Source: Selenomonas ruminantium AC2024
GTDB lineage: Bacteria; Bacillota; Negativicutes; Selenomonadales; Selenomonadaceae
Length of the DNA: 64,000 nt
Direction of reading: 5' to 3'
Assembly: GCF_000687995.1 (NCBI RefSeq)
Contig: NZ_JIAC01000001.1
Location: 868,001-932,000, forward strand
The position numbers were made by a program, and so were the translations under genes. The notes under the pieces are model-generated. The model was given only the letters and a program-made list of their open reading frames with translations. It ran no database searches and had not been told where the DNA came from. This document shows positions 43,951-56,594 of this stretch, in pieces (position 1 is the first letter of the stretch; every line of letters starts with the position of its first letter).

Positions 43951-45197
43951 GCGCGGGCACCTCCAAGGTCAAAAACTTGCGGGAATTTCTTCATGGCGGA
44001 CAACAGGCTGTTCTGGGCGGTTTCCCCAAGCCCGCAAAGGGAAGACATGCTCATGACCTTGGCAATGGTGGTCATGGTCTTGATATCCTGTTCGTTGGCT
44101 TCGCCTTTGGCCAGCTTGTCGAGAATAATCTTGATATGGAGATTACCCTCCCGGCAGGGCGTACACTGTCCGCAGCTCTCCTCGGAGAAGAATTCCTGAT
44201 TCATGCGCAAAAAGTCAATGACACTGGTGCGCTCGTCGATGACCAGAATGCCGCCGGAACCGACCATGACGCCAGCGGCCCGCAAATCGTCATAGGTATA
44301 GGGCGTGTCCAGAATCGAAGCATCCGTGACTTTGCCGGATGCGCCGCCGAACTGAATGAGCTGGATGTTCCGGTCGTGCTGAATGCCGCCGGCCAGATTG
44401 TAGATGATTTCCCGCACCGTGGTGCCGAAGGGAATCTCAAAGACGCCCGGCTTGTTGACATTTCCTGCCACGCTGATGAGCTTGGTGCCGATGGATTCTC
44501 CTGTGCCGCAGTTCATGTAGGTGGTCTTGTCCTGAAGCAGATGAGGAACAAGAGACAGGCTCTCTACATTGTTCAAGCAGGTAGGACGAGCAAACAAACC
44601 GCTGACTTTGATAAAGGGCGGTTTCATGCGGGGACGGCCCGCCTTGCCCTCGATGGAGCGGATGAGCGCCGTGCCTTCGCCGCAGACATAGGCACCGCCG
44701 CCGGAATAGAGATGAATATTGAAATCAAAGCCTTTTCCTAAGATGTTTTCGCCCAGGAAACCGTAGTTTCTGGCTTGGCGGATGGCATTGAGAAGCAGGG
44801 GGCGGTGGCAGGCATATTCGCCCCGCATATAGATGAAGCCGTCGGTGGCACCGCAGACAAAGCCGGCAATACTCATGGCTTCAATGAGATTGAAAGGGTC
44901 GTTCTTGATGAGTTCACGGTCTTTGAACGTGGTAGTCTCTCCTTCGTCCGCGTTGCAGATGACTACCTTGTTCTCACCACGCACAGCCCGAGCCTGGCTC
45001 CACTTGCGCCCCAGCGGATATTCTGCGCCGCCGCGGCCACGGATTTTTGCCTCTGTGAGCATGGTACAGATATCTTCCGGATTCATATTCACGGCTTTGC
45101 GCAGAGCTTCAAAACCGCCAATATTCATATAGGAACCGATGGAGGAGGTGTCGTATTGGCCAAAATTTTTGGTCAGGAATTTAACTTGTGTGCTCAT
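43947..45197 (-). CDS. hydB: NuoF-like hydrogenase subunit (NADH/FMN)
   Basis: The protein has 416 residues. The NuoF core is present with a [4Fe-4S] site (SCGQCTPCREG). It lacks both the N-terminal thioredoxin-like [2Fe-2S] domain and the C-terminal two-cluster domain of bifurcating HydB proteins. The flavin/NADH pocket is unusual: GRGGAEYPLGRKW (norm GRGGAGFPTGLKW), NADEGETTTFKD (norm NADEGEPGTFKD) and GEGTAL (norm GEETAL). It passes electrons between a nicotinamide and HydA. The short form suggests a non-bifurcating NADH-dependent enzyme, but this is inference. GGAGGGG precedes the ATG. Confidence 0.9.
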   Translation of the reverse strand: MSTQVKFLTKNFGQYDTSSIGSYMNIGGFEALRKAVNMNPEDICTMLTEAKIRGRGGAEYPLGRKWSQARAVRGENKVVICNADEGETTTFKDRELIKNDPFNLIEAMSIAGFVCGATDGFIYMRGEYACHRPLLLNAIRQARNYGFLGENILGKGFDFNIHLYSGGGAYVCGEGTALIRSIEGKAGRPRMKPPFIKVSGLFARPTCLNNVESLSLVPHLLQDKTTYMNCGTGESIGTKLISVAGNVNKPGVFEIPFGTTVREIIYNLAGGIQHDRNIQLIQFGGASGKVTDASILDTPYTYDDLRAAGVMVGSGGILVIDERTSVIDFLRMNQEFFSEESCGQCTPCREGNLHIKIILDKLAKGEANEQDIKTMTTIAKVMSMSSLCGLGETAQNSLLSAMKKFPQVFDLGGARA

Positions 45198-45210
45198 ACA
45201 TTTCCCCTCC

Positions 45211-45717
45211 TTATTTCAGCGAACGGAGCAGCGCTTCGATTTTTTCGATGCTGTCCAGATGGTCGTAGACATGGCCGTTGATGCGCACAGCGGGGGCCCG
45301 GTCGCAGGCACCGTAGCAGGTGGTGCGCTCCAAGGTGAAGCGGCCGTCATAGGTGATTTCCCCAATTTTGATATCGAGCAAATCCTGCAGCGTGGATAAG
45401 AGGCGCTCCGTATCGATACGGTTTACCCGGCAGGCCGGCGAGGAGCAGACCTGTATGGGATATTTTGCTCGGGGCTTTGCGGAAAGTTCGCTGTAAAAAT
45501 TCAGGCAGTCGAACACGTTGGTGACAGGAATGGCGAGCCGGTCTGCTAGATAGTAGGCTGTGGCTTCCGGCACATAATGACGTTCGTTTAAGTCCTGCAC
45601 TTCCAGCAGAATCCCCACAATCTGAGTCGGGTCGTTGTCGTGGGATTCCAGAACCAAATCGATTTTGGCCTGTAAATCTGCTGGCAGCGGATACTCTTTA
45701 ATTTGAGTAGTAAGCAT
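45211..45717 (-). CDS. hydC: NuoE-like [2Fe-2S] hydrogenase subunit
   Basis: The protein has 168 residues. The thioredoxin-like [2Fe-2S] fold has CSSPAC and, about 40 residues later, CYGACDRAPAV, giving the four cysteines. N-terminal helices match NuoE. It delivers electrons within the trimer. The ATG at 45717 has AGGAGG 7 bases upstream; the ATG at 45750 lacks a site. It is the first gene of the hydrogenase operon, 13 bases before hydB. Confidence 0.93.
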   Translation of the reverse strand: MLTTQIKEYPLPADLQAKIDLVLESHDNDPTQIVGILLEVQDLNERHYVPEATAYYLADRLAIPVTNVFDCLNFYSELSAKPRAKYPIQVCSSPACRVNRIDTERLLSTLQDLLDIKIGEITYDGRFTLERTTCYGACDRAPAVRINGHVYDHLDSIEKIEALLRSLK

Positions 45718-45759
45718 CGCAAAACCTCCTAAACAAATAGATATACACACGATACTTAC

Positions 45760-45788
45760 ATTATAAGAAAAAATTTATCCATTTACAA
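45760..45788 (-). promoter_or_regulatory. Promoter of the hydrogenase operon
   Basis: On the minus strand, TTGTAA (45788-45783) and TATAAT (45765-45760) are 17 bases apart. The -35 is part of the perfect palindrome TTTACAAGAATTGTAAA (45782-45798). Confidence 0.7.
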
Positions 45789-45791
45789 GAA

Positions 45792-45809
45792 TTGTAAAAA
45801 AATTAACAA
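45792..45809. promoter_or_regulatory. Probable Rex (NADH/NAD sensor) operator
   Basis: TTGTAAAAAAATTAACAA differs from the clostridial Rex consensus TTGTTAANNNNTTAACAA at a single base. It adjoins the -35 of the hydrogenase promoter, where a repressor would block RNA polymerase. Rex leaves DNA when NADH is high, which suits an NADH-consuming hydrogenase. No rex gene is in the window. Confidence 0.7.
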
Positions 45810-45815
45810 AAGATG

Positions 45816-45844
45816 TGTACAACTTTACAAAAATATGCTACAAT
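45816..45844 (+). promoter_or_regulatory. Promoter of the small excisionase-like gene
   Basis: TGTACA and TACAAT are 17 bases apart, about 60 bases before the ATG and divergent from the hydrogenase promoter. Confidence 0.5.
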
Positions 45845-45905
45845 ATAGGTGCAACGCAGAGAGCATGTAAATATACTTCATAGGGGATTATGGGGGGTTG
45901 TTTAT

Positions 45906-46145
45906 ATGGCTATCAAGAACATAGAGATGGACCGTCGTGACAGCGCGATTTTTCGCAAACAATTAAAACGAGGAGGTTTCCTTTCTGCGAGTTACTTGTC
46001 TGTTAATGGTTTCGATGTAACGAAGTTGCGCAAACTGGCACTGGCTGGGGAGCTGGATGCTATTCGTTGCGCCATTGGCAAATCCATCCGCTGGTATTAC
46101 AGGGAAAGACAAGCGGAGAACGCTCACCTGCGAGGCTTGGCATAA
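45906..46145 (+). CDS. Small basic protein, excisionase/MerR-like DNA-binding pattern
   Basis: The protein has 79 residues. I do not recognise a named family. The part VTKLRKLALAGELDAIRCAIGKSIRWYYRERQAE resembles, in halves, the helix and wing of HTH_17/excisionase proteins, where a Gly-x-Leu/Ile turn precedes a wing with an aromatic Trp-Tyr pair. It is therefore a candidate DNA-binding protein. GGGGGGTTG precedes the ATG. It shares its upstream region with the Rex-type operator and may be controlled with the hydrogenase or act on it. It ends in a hairpin with a long T-run. Confidence 0.55.
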   Translation: MAIKNIEMDRRDSAIFRKQLKRGGFLSASYLSVNGFDVTKLRKLALAGELDAIRCAIGKSIRWYYRERQAENAHLRGLA

Positions 46146-46216
46146 TACATTTGATGTAAGTTTTTTTACGAAGTTTAACGAAAATTTTATTATGCTCTTA
46201 TAAGATTGCACATTTG

Positions 46217-46245
46217 GAATCGGCGTGGCCGGTTCTCTTTTTTTT
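46217..46245 (+). terminator. Intrinsic terminator
   Basis: GAATCGGC-GTG-GCCGGTTC stem (one G-U) followed by T-rich TCTTTTTTTT. Confidence 0.85.
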
Positions 46246-46260
46246 CGCTGGAGGTATTTT

Positions 46261-47190
46261 GTGTTCTGGGCGATATTTTTTTTAGTTGCGGCTATTGTAT
46301 TTTTTTTCATCCCTGCGCTGTTGACACGGTTTATTTACCGGAAAATTCCTGTGGATAAGAACAAACGCAGATTTTTGAAGGGCGCGGCTCTTTATCCGGC
46401 AGCCATGCTGGGGGGCGGTTCCTATGGCTATTATTATGAGCGGAAGCAGCAGGTGAAGCGCCATTATGATGTAAAATATCCGGCTGGCCTCGGACTGGCC
46501 GGCTTGACTGTGGCGCAAATTAGTGATGTGCATTTGGGCAGATTCTTCTCGCTGGAGGATTTGCGGCAGCTTTTGCAGCTGGCGGCTGCGGATTCGCCGG
46601 ATATTCTAGTGGTGACCGGCGATTTATTCGATGACTTGCAAAAGAATCCTGCCGCGGTGCATATATTGGATGAAGCGGTGGATTTATTCCCGAAGGGGAT
46701 TTACTTCTGTCTGGGCAATCATGAAGTTTACCGGGACTGGGGACGCACGAAGAAGCTCTTGGAAAAGACCCGGGTACACATGCTCATTGGCCGGGCAGAA
46801 AAGGTGCCGGGGACAGAACTTTGGCTGGCTGGTGCCGAATATTCGTTTGCCCGGGATGAGGAAAGTTTTCGCACCGAGAAGGCGGAGATGGTGCAAAGGG
46901 CCTTGCAAGATATTCCCAAGGAGGAATGGGGGCAGACCATTTTGTTGGCCCACCATCCGGAATTTATTGATGACGGAGCGGAGATGGGCGTGCCTCTGAT
47001 ACTTACCGGCCATACGCATGGCGGTCAGTTCGGAGTCTTTGGGATTCCCCTGATGGCGGCCTTTAAGTACAACCGAGGACTGGTAAAGGTGAAGGACAGT
47101 CTGGGGTATGTTCACTGCGGCAATGGCAGCTGGCTGCCGATACGCATTGGCTGTCCGCCGGAGATTGCCTATTTCAGATTGACTGAGTAA
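46261..47190 (+). CDS. Membrane-anchored metallophosphoesterase (YkuE-like)
   Basis: The protein has 309 residues. An N-terminal helix (2-22) is followed by NKRRFLKGAALYPAAMLGGG, which looks like a twin-arginine motif plus hydrophobic stretch. The calcineurin-like domain has ISDVHLGR, VTGDLFDD, LGNHEVY, AHHPEF and GHTHGGQFG, a complete two-metal site. It acts outside the membrane or at its outer face; YkuE of Bacillus is a Tat substrate. The substrate is unknown. GTG at 46261 has GGAGGT 5 bases before it; an upstream ATG at 46225 lies in the preceding terminator. Confidence 0.88.
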   Translation: MFWAIFFLVAAIVFFFIPALLTRFIYRKIPVDKNKRRFLKGAALYPAAMLGGGSYGYYYERKQQVKRHYDVKYPAGLGLAGLTVAQISDVHLGRFFSLEDLRQLLQLAAADSPDILVVTGDLFDDLQKNPAAVHILDEAVDLFPKGIYFCLGNHEVYRDWGRTKKLLEKTRVHMLIGRAEKVPGTELWLAGAEYSFARDEESFRTEKAEMVQRALQDIPKEEWGQTILLAHHPEFIDDGAEMGVPLILTGHTHGGQFGVFGIPLMAAFKYNRGLVKVKDSLGYVHCGNGSWLPIRIGCPPEIAYFRLTE

Positions 47191-47208
47191 TGGGGACGAG
47201 GTGAGCGC

Positions 47209-48657
47209 ATGGAGAGCTGGTGGCAGGAGATTGTGAACCTGTTGCAACGGGGCAGAACCCAACTGGCCCGGGAAAAACTGGATGATTTGCGGGGAAGCGT
47301 ACCCCAGGATGAGGAATGGCGCTTCCATGAACTATATGGCGCCGTGTTCCATGATTTGGCGGATGGAGAAGGTGCGGCCGCCGCTTATAGCAACGCAGCC
47401 CAATGCGACAAATATCTGCGCAGCCAGCGGGAGCATTTCTCCAGCTATCTTTTTGCCCTGCATTATCTGCCGGGATTAGGTGCCGCTGATTTATGGCAGC
47501 AGCATAGCTACTATCAGGAACTGTACCGCGAGGAGGAATGGCTGCCTCCGCGTCAGATTGCGCCCCATAGCCGCCTGCGTGTGGGCTTTATCGCCCATGA
47601 TTTCTGTGACAGTGCTGCGGCAAGATTTTATGAAGCATTGGTGACCGGACTGGATGTGCGTTATGCCAGCACGTATCTCTACGCTCTGCAGGATGAGGAG
47701 GATGCCTTTACCCATTCCCTACAGGGCTGTGGTCTTATCTATCGCTGCCTGGCCGGGAAAAATCTCGTGGAGATGGCTGAGGCCATCCGTTGGGATGAAA
47801 TCGATATATTGGTGGATTTGTCGGGCCATACGGAAGGCGGCCTGACCTTGATGGTGCTGGCGAAAAAGCCTGCGCCGGTACAGCTCAGCGCCATTGGCTA
47901 CTTCGATACGACGGGACTGGGGGCTGTGGACGGACTGCTGACGGATAAAATTCTTGACCCGTCAGAAATTGACATGTCATTTTTTCGGGAAGAACTGGTA
48001 CCCCTTCCTCATGCGTTCTGCTTTACGCCTACGGAGGCCATGCAAAAATGCCGGCGTCAGCCACGAAATAAAAGCATGCCCCTGACCTTTGGCTGCTTCC
48101 AGAATGGTATGAAACTGAATCGGGAGGTGCTGGCGCTTTGGCGGGAGATTCTGGAACTTTGTCCGAAGGCACGTCTTATTGTGCAGGATACCACGCGCCT
48201 GCCGGAGCGGCGTCAGGCTTTGGAAAAGCGCTTGGAAAAAGCGGGCCTGCCGATGGAACGGACGGAAGTACGACTGGGCACCGATAATTACCTGCAGGAT
48301 TATCAGGAAATTGACATCATGCTCGACACCTTTCCCTATAACGGCGGTGCTATGACGGCTACGGCGCTCTATATGGGGGTGCCGGTGGTGACTCTGCGGG
48401 GGAATCATCATAGTGCCCGCTTTGGGGCAAGCCTTTTGACAGCGGCAGGTTATGAGGAATGGATAGCAGACAGCAGAGAAGACTATTTGAAATATGCCTT
48501 GCAGCTTGCTTCTGACTTGTCATTTTTAGCGGCTGTGCAGGAAAATCTGCGGGCGGAGGTGGAAAATTCGCCCCTCTGCGACAAGGCAAGGTATGCAGGT
48601 GCGTTTTGGCAGGTATGTATCGACCTGTGGGCCAGAAAGGGGGACTTTGCCTTATGA
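47209..48657 (+). CDS. GT41 O-GlcNAc-transferase-like glycosyltransferase
   Basis: The protein has 482 residues. After a short helical N-terminus (about 1-110, TPR-like but short), the catalytic lobes of the SPINDLY/OGT family are seen: RVGFIAHDF, DILVDLSGHTEGG, KPAPVQLSAIGYFDTTGL, and TFPYNGGAMTATALYMGVP with GNHHSARFGASLLTAAG. It should move a sugar from a nucleotide donor to Ser/Thr of a protein; in motile bacteria flagellin is a common target. The following gene starts in its stop codon (ATGA). Confidence 0.87.
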   Translation: MESWWQEIVNLLQRGRTQLAREKLDDLRGSVPQDEEWRFHELYGAVFHDLADGEGAAAAYSNAAQCDKYLRSQREHFSSYLFALHYLPGLGAADLWQQHSYYQELYREEEWLPPRQIAPHSRLRVGFIAHDFCDSAAARFYEALVTGLDVRYASTYLYALQDEEDAFTHSLQGCGLIYRCLAGKNLVEMAEAIRWDEIDILVDLSGHTEGGLTLMVLAKKPAPVQLSAIGYFDTTGLGAVDGLLTDKILDPSEIDMSFFREELVPLPHAFCFTPTEAMQKCRRQPRNKSMPLTFGCFQNGMKLNREVLALWREILELCPKARLIVQDTTRLPERRQALEKRLEKAGLPMERTEVRLGTDNYLQDYQEIDIMLDTFPYNGGAMTATALYMGVPVVTLRGNHHSARFGASLLTAAGYEEWIADSREDYLKYALQLASDLSFLAAVQENLRAEVENSPLCDKARYAGAFWQVCIDLWARKGDFAL

Positions 48658-49469
48658 AGCAGGACTTAACCGCTTTTCTGCCCGGTGGGCCGGCGCCTTT
48701 ACGCTGGCTGATTCTGGAAAGTCTGACTTATGTAGAAAAGATTGCGGCACTCTATCCCCATGCTCAATTGACGGTGGTAACGGAAATTGAGGAAGTCGCC
48801 AGCTTGCACGAGTTTGCTGGGCTGAATATCCAATGGGTATTTCAGGACATCCGTCAGGAAAAACTGCCCTTTCCCAATGGCAGCTTCGATGCGGTATTAG
48901 CGGAAAATCTGCTGTCCAGGGCTTATGAGCCTTATGAACTGCTGCTGGATATCAGCCGCAAGCTTACGGATGTGGGCGCATTCTATGGTGATTTTCTGAA
49001 TATACGTTACACCGGCGTATTGGAAGCTTTGAAGCAGGGGCAGTTTCCTGTACGGGAAAAACATCTTTATGCTAAAAGCGAAATGGTTCGCCTGCTGGAT
49101 GATACACTTTTTAAGGAAATTGACTTTGTGCCTGGGGATAGAGATGAGGATAATAGCGCCGAAGAAGAGTGGGAGGCGGCAGGCTACGCTAATATCAATC
49201 ACGAGCTTTCCATCAGCCGGTATCTCTTCCGAGCTGCCGTCAGCACCGCCAAAGTGGCCAACCTCAAAGGATTATACAGCCCAGATGCGCGCAAGGAGTT
49301 ATCCCGCATCCTGCATCGTATTGAGTATGACGTTGCGCGGACGGAAAATCTGGAACATCTGCAGCAGCTTTGTCAGCAGGAGGGAATCTTCCCGGAATAT
49401 CTGCACGATTTTGTTGAGGAAACATGCTATCATCGGGACAAAGTTTTAGCTTTGTTGGAGCAGAAATGA
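48654..49469 (+). CDS. SAM-methyltransferase-like protein coupled to GT41
   Basis: The protein has 271 residues. The stretch LPFPNGSFDAVLAENLLSRA with the following acidic helix matches the post-II part of class I methyltransferases, but the Gly-rich SAM loop is poorly conserved (ILESLTYVEK). The C-terminal 80 residues are helical and unlike common methyltransferases. The ATG overlaps the GT41 stop, so the two act together, probably in making or capping a protein-linked glycan. It may be catalytically weak. Confidence 0.65.
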   Translation: MKQDLTAFLPGGPAPLRWLILESLTYVEKIAALYPHAQLTVVTEIEEVASLHEFAGLNIQWVFQDIRQEKLPFPNGSFDAVLAENLLSRAYEPYELLLDISRKLTDVGAFYGDFLNIRYTGVLEALKQGQFPVREKHLYAKSEMVRLLDDTLFKEIDFVPGDRDEDNSAEEEWEAAGYANINHELSISRYLFRAAVSTAKVANLKGLYSPDARKELSRILHRIEYDVARTENLEHLQQLCQQEGIFPEYLHDFVEETCYHRDKVLALLEQK

Positions 49470-49519
49470 TTAGAAGTGGCGGCATCTAGCAGTTTTTCAT
49501 GTTTTTTTCAAAAAAGGTG

Positions 49520-49551
49520 TTGACAGGAGCTTCTGACTCGTGTAATATAAT
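49520..49551 (+). promoter_or_regulatory. rRNA promoter P1
   Basis: TTGACA is followed by TAATAT at 17 bases, overlapping TATAAT at 20 bases. No gene lies between 49470 and the 16S start; the leader holds two promoters. Confidence 0.7.
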
Positions 49552-49651
49552 ACAAGTCGCTGACAGACACGGCAACGAAACAGTTCAGCAAGCCTTGATT
49601 GGCAGGCCACTGTGAGGAACCGAAAAGCTTCGAAAAACTTCAAAAAAGTTC

Positions 49652-49680
49652 TTGACAAGCTAAGCTGAATGCGATAAGAT
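49652..49680 (+). promoter_or_regulatory. rRNA promoter P2 and leader
   Basis: TTGACA, 17 bases, TAAGAT. Downstream at 49743-49758 the TGTTCTTTGAAAACT stretch resembles the boxA antitermination region of rRNA leaders. Confidence 0.75.
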
Positions 49681-49904
49681 AAATGAGTCGCTTGAAGCGA
49701 GTACCCGAAAGGGCACAGGCGCCGATAACGACAAAACAGATTGTTCTTTGAAAACTAAACAATGCAAATAATCATGCAACATGATTAAAGCCAGATGTTT
49801 GAGAAGTGAAAACTTCTTATTAAAACATCGATTGGTATGAATAACATAGCAATCGGCAATTTCTTTAATAGATAATTGAGAGCTTGATTAAGTTCTTCAT
49901 AAAT

Positions 49905-51473
<1,569 letters not shown>

Positions 51474-51571
51474 ATTACAAAATCTTAGGTCGGAGCATCT
51501 GCTTTGCTAGAAATAGCGTTTGCATTGTCTAGTTTTGAGAGAATAATCTCTCTAAAATTAAATACCATAAT

Positions 51572-51647
51572 GGGGGCGTAGCTCAGCTGGGAGAGCACCT
51601 GCCTTGCAAGCAGGGGGTCAGGAGTTCGATTCTCCTCGTCTCCACCA
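51572..51647 (+). tRNA. tRNA-Ala (TGC)
   Basis: A 76-base cloverleaf with loop CTTGCAA (anticodon TGC) and encoded CCA, in the 16S-23S spacer. Confidence 0.97.
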
Positions 51648-51651
51648 TTAT

Positions 51652-51728
<77 letters not shown>

Positions 51729-51893
51729 TTAAAAACGAATGGTATATGTACACTGAAAACTACACAGAAGAAATTAAAATGTATCAATTTTAACCAAAGG
51801 TCTACACGACAGTGTAAACAGAGGTTGAACGAACATTTTAGGATTCAAAAGCATAGACATCATAAACAATATGATACTTTATGGCAAAACGAA

Positions 51894-54810
<2,917 letters not shown>

Positions 54811-54882
54811 CAGAGCTAAAATGTTCAATACAAACGATTTCTTCTGTATAGTTTTGAGTGTTCATAGAACACCAAATAAATA

Positions 54883-54999
54883 TCTGGTGACGATAGCTGA
54901 GTGGTTCCACCTGTTCCCATACCGAACACAGTAGTTAAGCACTCATACGCCGAAAGTACTTGTCTGGAGACGGACTGGGAGGATAGGGCGTTGCCAGTT
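54883..54999 (+). rRNA. rrf: 5S ribosomal RNA
   Basis: Terminal stem CTGGTGAC/GTTGCCAG, loop CCCATACCGAACACAG, about 117 bases. A weak TCCC/GGGA hairpin with T-run follows at 55001-55021. Confidence 0.95.
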
Positions 55000-55025
55000 T
55001 TTCCCTATATGGGATTTTTTATCAT

Positions 55026-55102
55026 GGCGGCTTTGGTGAAGCGGTTAACACACTGGATTGTGGCTCCAGCATGCATGGGTTCGATCCCCATAAGTCGCCC
55101 CA
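55026..55102 (+). tRNA. tRNA-His (GTG)
   Basis: Anticodon GTG in loop TTGTGGC. The acceptor has the eighth pair G(-1):C73, typical of tRNA-His, and CCA is encoded. Confidence 0.95.
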
Positions 55103-55115
55103 TTTTTTAATATGT

Positions 55116-55191
<76 letters not shown>

Positions 55192-55198
55192 TATATAC

Positions 55199-55289
55199 GG
55201 AGTGGTACTCAAGAGGCTGAAGAGGACGGTTTGCTAAATCGTTAGGCTGGGTAACCGGTGCGGAGGTTCGAATCCTCTCCACTCCGCCA
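55199..55289 (+). tRNA. tRNA-Ser (GCT)
   Basis: A 91-base type II tRNA with a long variable arm, loop TTGCTAA (anticodon GCT), discriminator G and encoded CCA. Confidence 0.95.
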
Positions 55290-55300
55290 CTTGAAATTAA

Positions 55301-55327
55301 AGTCATTGCTGAGGCAATGGCTTTTTG
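55301..55327 (+). terminator. Terminator of the rRNA-tRNA operon
   Basis: AGTCATTGC pairs with GCAATGGCT (one G-U), followed by T5, 12 bases after tRNA-Ser. Confidence 0.85.
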
Positions 55328-55345
55328 TCGTCTCTAAAATTGTGC

Positions 55346-55374
55346 AAAAAAAATCCTTCCCCAAAAAGGGAAGG
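55346..55374 (-). terminator. Terminator of the NlpC/P60 gene
   Basis: On the minus strand CCTTCCC and GGGAAGG form a hairpin followed by a run of T. It is a partial relative of the repeat at 23242. Confidence 0.75.
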
Positions 55375-55384
55375 TGTTTGCTAT

Positions 55385-56143
55385 TCATTTTACGATATGT
55401 TTACCGCCTAAGTAGCGCGGTGCCCAGTAGGTATCGGAGAGGGCATCCACCCGGACACCTTTGCTGGAGCTGGCATGGATGAATTCGCCGTCGCCCAGAT
55501 AGATGCCGCAGTGGGAGGCGCCAGGTTCGTAGGTGGTAAAGAAAACCAAATCTCCGGGAACCAGTTGTTTGCTGCTGTTGGTGCGCAGCCCCAGCTTGTA
55601 TTGTTCATCGGCAGTACGAGGGATGTTGATGCCGTTCTTGGCAAAGACGTATTGGAGATAGCCGGAGCAGTCAAAGGCCTTGGGCGTTGTTCCACCAAAC
55701 GCATAAGGCACTCCAATATAAGAGCGGGCAGTTTTCAGCAGGGCTCCGACCTTACCTTTGGCAAGGATGGGCGCATTGTTGGGAGCCAGCGGCCCTTTGG
55801 AAGCGAGCGTACCACTTTCTTTGGCGGCAGGTTTGGGGACGTCCACGCCCCATTTAACCTTTTTAGCCTTTTGCAGAGCCCGCCAGGTGGCGTTATTGAC
55901 GATACCGGTGATGCGGATTTTGTTATCCCGCTGAAATTCTGCAACAGCCCGTTCGGTTTCACTGCCGTACACGCCGTCTACGCTGGTTATCTTATAGCCG
56001 ACAGCCTGTAATTTTTTTTGCAGGAGCAGCACATCATGGCCATGGGATCCTTCCTGCAGAGTAGGGGAAGCCAGTGTGACCGCGCTCGACATGAAGAGCG
56101 CCAGTCCCAGGGTTAAGCCTGTTTTGAGCAACTGCTTGTTCAT
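55385..56143 (-). CDS. Secreted NlpC/P60 peptidoglycan hydrolase with PG-binding domain
   Basis: The protein has 252 residues. A signal peptide (1-25, TGLTLGLALFMSSAVTLA) is followed by a PG_binding_1 domain (about 28-92, QEGSHGHDVLLLQKKLQAVG, VDGVYGSETERAVAEFQ). A linker leads to the NlpC/P60 domain (about 130-250) with catalytic Cys in FDCSGYLQY and His in SHCGIYLGDGEFIHA. It cuts stem peptides of peptidoglycan. The ATG at 56143 has AAAGG 9 bases upstream; ATG 56149 is possible. It is downstream of an ArsR regulator. Confidence 0.94.
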   Translation of the reverse strand: MNKQLLKTGLTLGLALFMSSAVTLASPTLQEGSHGHDVLLLQKKLQAVGYKITSVDGVYGSETERAVAEFQRDNKIRITGIVNNATWRALQKAKKVKWGVDVPKPAAKESGTLASKGPLAPNNAPILAKGKVGALLKTARSYIGVPYAFGGTTPKAFDCSGYLQYVFAKNGINIPRTADEQYKLGLRTNSSKQLVPGDLVFFTTYEPGASHCGIYLGDGEFIHASSSKGVRVDALSDTYWAPRYLGGKHIVK

Positions 56144-56177
56144 CGGCATCGTCCTTTCGTCAATGTTTGACAGGGAA

Positions 56178-56546
56178 TCAATGTTCCTGTACGTGATCAA
56201 GTCCCATGTGCATGAGAATGAGCACATGGTCATCATCGAGGCTGTAGAAGGCCTCTTTGCCTGATTTGCGGAATTTTACCAGCCGGGCAGCCCGCAGGAC
56301 ACGTAGCTGGTGCGAAATGGCTGACTGGCCCATCTGCAGGCTTTCGGCAATATCGCAGACGCAGAGTTCATCCTCTGCGGCCAGCAGGGAGAGCAGTTTA
56401 ATGCGGGTTTTATCGCCCAGCACCTTGAATAAATCTGCCAGTTCCAAACTGGTTTCATCGTCCAGCTTACGCATGGCGCAGGTTTTTAATTTATCGGGAT
56501 GTATGTGATGAATCTCGCACATATCCGTAGTCAATGTATCAGACAT
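56178..56546 (-). CDS. ArsR/SmtB-family metal-sensing repressor
   Basis: The protein has 122 residues. The winged helix is seen in LFKVLGDKTRIKLLSLL, ELCVCDIAESLQMGQSAISH and KSGKEAFYSL. ELCVC is the alpha-3 cysteine site of ArsR/CadC-type sensors, and DDDHVLILMHMGLDHVQEH has the Asp/His spacing of the alpha-5 zinc site. It probably dissociates from DNA on binding zinc, cadmium or a similar metal. No metal exporter is adjacent; neighbours are a cell-wall hydrolase and MupG. Confidence 0.88.
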   Translation of the reverse strand: MSDTLTTDMCEIHHIHPDKLKTCAMRKLDDETSLELADLFKVLGDKTRIKLLSLLAAEDELCVCDIAESLQMGQSAISHQLRVLRAARLVKFRKSGKEAFYSLDDDHVLILMHMGLDHVQEH

Positions 56547-56594
56547 AAAAATGTTTCCTTCCTCGTTCGACTTATTCTTTTATTATAACACAAA

